Shown piece by piece: positions 63,119-64,000 of a DNA stretch of 64,000 nucleotides. This DNA is from Flavobacteriales bacterium (GTDB taxonomy: Bacteria > Bacteroidota > Bacteroidia > Flavobacteriales_F > PHOS-HE28). Made by a program: the position numbers and the translations under genes. The notes beneath the pieces are model-generated. The model saw nothing but the letters and a program-made list of their open reading frames with translations. It searched no databases and was not told where the DNA came from. The stretch lies in NCBI GenBank assembly GCA_020635695.1, contig JACJZH010000004.1, positions 186,001-250,000 of the forward strand, in the 5' to 3' direction. The stretch's first letter is position 1, and the number at the start of each line of letters is the position of its first letter.

Positions 63119-63508
63119 CCTGTGCACCTGTAAGCCGGGTCCTGTTCCCCGCTTGCGCGGGGCCTCCGTCATTTATCTGGGATCCGCCTCACGACGGACC
63201 TCGATCGACCCACCCCCCGGGATTCGGGCGCGCGACCCTATCCGCTCCGAAGAGCGGACCCCGGTGTACATGGTCTTTCAGCCCGTGGGGTTTACCAAGC
63301 CGCCGATGTCGCCACCGGCGCTGGTGAGCTCTTACCTCACCTTTTCATCTTTTCCCGCCTTGCGACGGGTAGTTTCCCTTTCTGCGGCACTTTCCGTGAC
63401 GGCCCCGTTCCCAGGGACGCCCCTTCCCGTTAGGAAGCACGGCACGCTATGCTGCCCGGACTTTCCTCCCCCCGCCCGAAGGCGGGAAGCGACGAAGCGG
63501 TGCACAGG
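63119..63508 (-). ncRNA. rnpB: RNase P RNA, class A
   Basis: About 390 nt on the minus strand. The 5' part has the universal GGAGGAAAGTCCGGGC element near 63457-63472; the 3' part holds ATAAATGACGG and ACAGGACCCGGCTTACAG. The P1 helix pairs CCTGTGCACC (63508 to 63499) with GGTGCACAGG (63128 to 63119), which sets both ends. It is the catalytic RNA maturing tRNA 5' ends. An AACGCTG heptad array lies immediately upstream. Confidence 0.95.
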
Positions 63509-63517
63509 ATGTCAAGG

Positions 63518-63547
63518 AACGATGAACGCTGAAGGCTGAACGCTGAA
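63518..63547. repeat. Single-arm AACGCTG heptad array
   Basis: AACGATG, AACGCTG, AAGGCTG and AACGCTG at 63518, 63525, 63532, 63539. Same heptamer family as 62914-63060; the two arrays flank rnpB in the same orientation. Confidence 0.8.
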
Positions 63548-63553
63548 GTGCGG

Positions 63554-64000
63554 TCACTGGGACGAAGGCAGGAACACCTCCGTTGCCCCGTTGCCGTAGC
63601 GGCGGGCGTCGGCATCGTGGAAGCGCACGCCCTCGTAGAACTGCAGCACCTTCCGCACCTCCTCCCGCAGCTTGCCCTCGCCCACCCCGTGGATCACGAT
63701 CAGCGTCCGCTTCTTGTCGCGGATGGCCGTGTTCAACATCCGTTCGAAGTAGGCGATCTGGTACTCCAGCTTGTCGCCGGGTGCCATGTGCCGCTCGTTG
63801 TCCACCAGCTCGTGCAGGTGCAGGTCGATCTCCATCACGGCGGGATCCGGGCGCTTCACGGCCATCCTGGCCGGAGGTTCCGGCGCAATGCGACGCCCCT
63901 TGCGCTTCACCTTCCCTTCCCGCTCATCGTTGGCGGCCACCATGCCCACCTGGTGATCGGTGACCCGGCCCAGCACCTCGTCCACCCCCATGTGTACCTT
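63554..64000 (-). CDS. Smr-domain protein, 5' end outside window
   Basis: The C-terminal 149 codons of a gene that continues past the window edge; the ATG at 63991 is internal to an open frame. An Smr domain occupies the end: E-I-D-L-H-L-H-E-L-V (the D-L-H motif), L-N-T-A-I-R-D-K-K-R-T-L-I-V-I-H-G-V-G-E-G-K-L-R-E-E-V (in parts), and a final strand A-T-E-V-F-L. A basic linker precedes it. Bacteroidota have DUF2027 proteins with this plan as well as MutS2; the M-V-A-A-N-D segment favours the former. Confidence 0.75.
   Translation of the reverse strand, partial: KVHMGVDEVLGRVTDHQVGMVAANDEREGKVKRKGRRIAPEPPARMAVKRPDPAVMEIDLHLHELVDNERHMAPGDKLEYQIAYFERMLNTAIRDKKRTLIVIHGVGEGKLREEVRKVLQFYEGVRFHDADARRYGNGATEVFLPSSQ

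Overview
The window reads as a chromosomal segment of a high-GC (about two-thirds GC) member of the Bacteroidota, most likely a Flavobacteriales-type lineage. The evidence is: (1) promoters of the Bacteroidota form, with a -7 box TAnnTTTG and in the best case an exact TTG-N19-TAACTTTG upstream of tRNA-Lys; (2) type IX secretion traits (a plug protein, several substrates with C-terminal sorting domains, one type B/CHU_C domain); (3) a bacillithiol glycosyltransferase (BshA), Na+-NQR, DUF4249/TonB-receptor pairs and a fused 2-oxoacid dehydrogenase E1. The lineage is an inference; no rRNA gene is present.

Layout. 1-8.2 kb: small housekeeping genes (TPMT-like methyltransferase, Rof-like protein, TauE exporter, phosphoribosyltransferase, shikimate kinase, a GNAT-like protein), tRNA-Lys and tRNA-Leu, a class III CoA-transferase, a DUF559 gene between hairpins, and bshA. 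8.2-12.5 kb: surface and periplasmic proteins, including a four-gene operon of small exported proteins. 12.6-22.5 kb: uppP, a NqrM-like gene, then the nqrABCDEF-apbE operon on the minus strand, with a four-helix-bundle (S23/IVP) gene inserted between nqrD and nqrE. 22.5-33.2 kb: T9SS plug, typA, tRNA-Arg, hslR, a secreted subtilase and a PDZ protein with T9SS tails, a YvlD-like protein, an AIM24 protein. 33.2-35.1 kb: accessory stretch with a CHU_C protein and a membrane protein. 35.1-46.5 kb: E1 of a branched-chain-type dehydrogenase, esterase, thioredoxin-like T9SS protein, M1 peptidase, tRNA-Pro, TonB receptor with DUF4249 lipoprotein, trxB. 46.5-53.6 kb: acyltransferase, cupin, LysR regulator divergent from an SbtA-type bicarbonate permease, sulfotransferase-like protein, class IV aminotransferase, Na+/H+ antiporter. 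53.6-57.4 kb: two AT-rich islands bounded by repeated sequences, with a Tat-exported pirin between them. 57.4-64 kb: GluR0-like potassium channel, katG, two exported proteins, RNase P RNA, and the end of an Smr-domain gene.

How genes work together. Nqr, ApbE (covalent FMN attachment) and the NqrM-like protein form one Na+-pumping respiratory module, with sodium users nearby (SbtA-type permease, CPA1 antiporter). LysR plus an inverted repeat in the shared intergenic region probably controls the bicarbonate permease. The T9SS plug protein and at least four substrates show a working type IX system.

The most unusual feature is a family of intergenic arrays with a strict 7-nt period (one with 8 nt). 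Each locus has its own heptamer, and the arrays are often arranged as two inverted arms that could fold into one long stem. One pair of arms encloses the S23/IVP gene inside the nqr operon, while another pair with the same heptamer lacks any gene. This recalls the stem-enclosed intervening sequences of bacterial 23S rRNA, but placed in mRNA and intergenic DNA.
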